Of a DNA stretch of 58,749 bases, positions 56,746 to 58,749 are shown one piece after another. Within the stretch, counting starts at the first letter, position 1; each line of letters begins with the position of its first letter. Both the position numbers and the translations under genes were made by a program. The notes beneath the pieces are model-generated. The model did no database searches. It was given only the letters and a program-made list of their open reading frames with translations, and was not told the origin of the DNA. Origin of the DNA: Candidatus Methylaffinis lahnbergensis (lineage in GTDB: Bacteria > Pseudomonadota > Alphaproteobacteria > Rhizobiales > Beijerinckiaceae); contig PEFW01000015.1 in assembly GCA_002890675.1 (NCBI GenBank), positions 1 to 58,749 of the forward strand, given 5' to 3'.

Positions 56746-57503
56746 CGCTAGCCTGCCTCTTAATGCCGGCTTCCCGCGCGGAAGACCTGGGCGCGCCTCC
56801 CGTCGCGCCGCCGATGAGCCCGCCCTGCGACGTGCCGGCGGCGGACATCGCCGCCCCGGCCACGCTGCCCATCGTGACCCAAGCCCTGCAAAATGGCGAG
56901 AAAGTGCGAATTCTCGCGATCGGCTCATCCTCGACGCTCGGGTACGGGGCCTCGTCGAAGGACATGAGCTATCCCGCGCAGCTCGAAACCATCCTCGAAC
57001 ATGCCCTCAAGGGCGTCGATGTCGTGATCCTCAACCGCGGCGTCTCCGGAGAAGTGGCGGAGGACACGGCCGAGCGAATCCGAAGCGAGGTCGCGCTCAG
57101 GAATCCGGACCTCGTTCTTTGGCAGCTGGGAACCAATGACGCGCTGGCCCGGGTCCCGCCCCAGGAATTTGAGGACACCGTGCGTTCGACGATCCGCTGG
57201 CTGAAGGAGAACCGGATCGACGTCGTGCTCGTCGGGGTGCAATATACCGTCCGCCTCGCCCGGGACGCGAATTATGCTGCGATACGCGACAGCCTGCAGA
57301 AAATCGCCGCCGAGGAAAATATTCTTTACGTCCGCCGCTACGATGCGATGCGGTTCATCGCCCAGACCAGGGCCAATTTGCAATTGATGGCAGGCGATAA
57401 TTTCCATCTCAACGATCTCGGCTACCAATGCATGGCGGAACACGTCGCGCACGCGATGATCGTCAGTCTTTTCGTCAAGCGCGTGCGGCCGGCCCGCAAC
57501 TGA
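56694..57503 (+). CDS. Exported SGNH/GDSL hydrolase
   Basis: About 269 aa. ATG 56694 gives a good signal peptide ([20 protein letters not shown]); ATG 56682 adds four residues. SGNH blocks are visible: catalytic Ser in LAIGSSSTLGYGAS, Gly in ILNRGVSGEVAEDT, Asn in WQLGTNDALARV and the Asp-His pair in AGDNFHLNDLGY. It is probably periplasmic and acts as an esterase or acyl-sugar hydrolase. The overlap with opgC suggests joint action on a substituted glucan or other envelope polysaccharide. The substrate is unknown. Confidence 0.82.
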   Translation: MARKIAGGFGKQAALALALACLLMPASRAEDLGAPPVAPPMSPPCDVPAADIAAPATLPIVTQALQNGEKVRILAIGSSSTLGYGASSKDMSYPAQLETILEHALKGVDVVILNRGVSGEVAEDTAERIRSEVALRNPDLVLWQLGTNDALARVPPQEFEDTVRSTIRWLKENRIDVVLVGVQYTVRLARDANYAAIRDSLQKIAAEENILYVRRYDAMRFIAQTRANLQLMAGDNFHLNDLGYQCMAEHVAHAMIVSLFVKRVRPARN

Positions 57504-57514
57504 CTTGATTTCGC

Positions 57515-58749
57515 TTAACTGACTTCGAACCATGTCGCCATGCCGGCCGTCTGGCGCCCCGCCATCAGACATTCGATCGCCCATTTGCCCGGATTATCGG
57601 CGACGAAGGCGACATGTTTGGTCTTGCCTTCGGGAACGAGGACGGCATCGCGCCAATAGGGCTCCCAGCCATCGTCGAGATCGTGCAGGAGCCGCATCGC
57701 GTGGCCATGCACATGCATCTGCTGAACGAAGGCCGTATGGTTCACAAAACCGAGCGTGACCGGGGTTCCGCGCTTGACCGAAAACAAAGGCGCCGACGCG
57801 AATCCTGGCACGGCCTTTCCATTCAGCTTCCAATATAAGGGGCGATCTTGCGCCGCCACCGAGCTCGATCCGGTTCCCATGCTGGCGATGGCCTCGATCA
57901 AAATATCGACTTTGCGCGACGCCTGTAGCTTGATCTCGCTGGGCAGTAGCGGATTTTGCGGCAGCGAGGCGACCGGCGGCAAGGGAGAGCGCTTTTCTCC
58001 CGCGGTCTTGAAAGCGAGAAGTACACGGTCTGGCTCATTGTCTCCAAGCAGCGTCACGTTCGCATCAGTTCCAGCGTCCCCGGGAAGGTCGAGCATGACG
58101 TCAAAACGCGCGCCGGGTCCAAGCGGAATCATCTGCCGCGCCGGCTCGAAGGCTTCGCACGGCTGACCATCGACTGCGAGGATCAAAGGTCTGACCCCGT
58201 TGAATGCTATCAACATCAGCCGCGTATCGACGGAGCTCAAGACACGTAGCCGCAAGCGCGATGAAGGTGGCAGAGTTTCCGCGACCGGAACAGCGCGCGA
58301 GTTGAGGGTAACTAGCGGCCCCATGCGGCCCGCGCCCGCGGCGTCCGTGGCGGCGTCGAAACCGGCGAGCTGGCCTTTGTCGTCGAGTTTCCAATCGGCG
58401 AGAACGACGAGCATGTCGCGGTCGGCTGCGGGCGGATCTCGCTCGTCGACGATCATGACGCCGTAAAGCCCGCGATCGAGCTGCTCGCCGATGAACGGCA
58501 AGGCGTGCGGATGATACCAATAAAGCCCGCTGTCGGGAGGGGTAAAACGATAATCGAAAGAGCCGCCTGGCGGGACCGGCTCTTGCGTCAGGCCGGCGAC
58601 GCCATCCATCGCATTGACGATTCGCACGCCGTGCCAGTTGAGGCTTGCCGGCTGGGCGAGCTTGTTGACAAGCCTTACTTTGACCTCCTCGTCTTTTTTG
58701 AAGCGCAGGAGCGGCCCGGGCACCTCCCCATTATAGCTCCAGACGGCGG
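57515..58749 (-). CDS. Multicopper-oxidase family protein with altered copper sites (5' end outside window)
   Basis: The frame is open to the right edge; the codons beyond 58723 read VWSYNGEV before PGPLLRF, so the N-terminus and any signal peptide lie outside. Three cupredoxin domains can be traced. Copper motifs are NWHG (usually HWHG), WYHPH, and HVHGHAM near the C-terminus. The final motif, normally HCHxxxHxxxxM, reads ECLMAGRQTAGM, losing three His. Type 1 and trinuclear sites are thus probably impaired. It might still bind Cu or act structurally. It ends 11 bp from the SGNH gene stop, in convergent orientation. Confidence 0.8.
   Translation of the reverse strand, partial: AVWSYNGEVPGPLLRFKKDEEVKVRLVNKLAQPASLNWHGVRIVNAMDGVAGLTQEPVPPGGSFDYRFTPPDSGLYWYHPHALPFIGEQLDRGLYGVMIVDERDPPAADRDMLVVLADWKLDDKGQLAGFDAATDAAGAGRMGPLVTLNSRAVPVAETLPPSSRLRLRVLSSVDTRLMLIAFNGVRPLILAVDGQPCEAFEPARQMIPLGPGARFDVMLDLPGDAGTDANVTLLGDNEPDRVLLAFKTAGEKRSPLPPVASLPQNPLLPSEIKLQASRKVDILIEAIASMGTGSSSVAAQDRPLYWKLNGKAVPGFASAPLFSVKRGTPVTLGFVNHTAFVQQMHVHGHAMRLLHDLDDGWEPYWRDAVLVPEGKTKHVAFVADNPGKWAIECLMAGRQTAGMATWFEVS

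Overview
The window comes from a GC-rich alphaproteobacterium, most likely Hyphomicrobiales and perhaps Beijerinckiaceae-like. This rests on the mdh-sucCDAB-lpd type gene order, a type II NADP-isocitrate dehydrogenase, a DksA whose zinc finger keeps a single Cys, a CckA-type hybrid kinase, and an alphaproteobacterial ornithine decarboxylase behind a structured leader. The taxonomic placement is an inference.

Bases 1-22.1 kb are mostly core metabolism. An IS630-type transposase end is followed by ccmB-ccmA (haem export), a divergent acnA (aconitase) and leuB. Next is a COG4705-like membrane gene that appears to have been cut by a local inversion. Then comes the leftward TCA block icd, mdh remnant, sucC, sucD, sucA, odhB, a frameshifted GIY-YIG nuclease gene, a SAM methyltransferase gene and lpd. 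The block supplies isocitrate dehydrogenase, 2-oxoglutarate dehydrogenase E1/E2/E3 and succinyl-CoA synthetase, but its malate dehydrogenase gene survives only as a C-terminal stub. A membrane-anchored protein of unknown role, a PrpA-like phosphatase and ornithine decarboxylase finish the section.

Bases about 22.1-35.7 kb are an integrated element of about 13.6 kb, bracketed by a 13-bp direct repeat. Nearly all its genes read leftward. The right side holds a P4-type tyrosine integrase, an AlpA-like regulator and a Toprim/AAA primase-helicase, with tandem 11-bp iterons beside it. The left side holds a TerS-like small protein (weak call), a scaffold-like protein with a frameshift, a decoration-like protein and a compact cassette of large virion or ejection-type proteins. 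No large terminase, portal, major capsid or tail gene was recognised. This fits a phage satellite (PICI- or P4-like) or a strongly reduced prophage, and it is the most interesting part of the window.

Bases 36-58.7 kb are chromosomal accessory and housekeeping genes: an OprP-like porin, a neutral zinc metallopeptidase, moaA and moeB (molybdenum cofactor), a DUF255/YyaL protein, a Tat-exported probable TIM-barrel protein, an acyltransferase, dksA with a fliO-like gene, the cell-cycle kinase cckA, an SDR remnant, an amino-acid permease, an opgC plus SGNH-hydrolase pair and a multicopper oxidase that lacks several canonical copper ligands and runs off the window. No rRNA, tRNA or CRISPR array was recognised.
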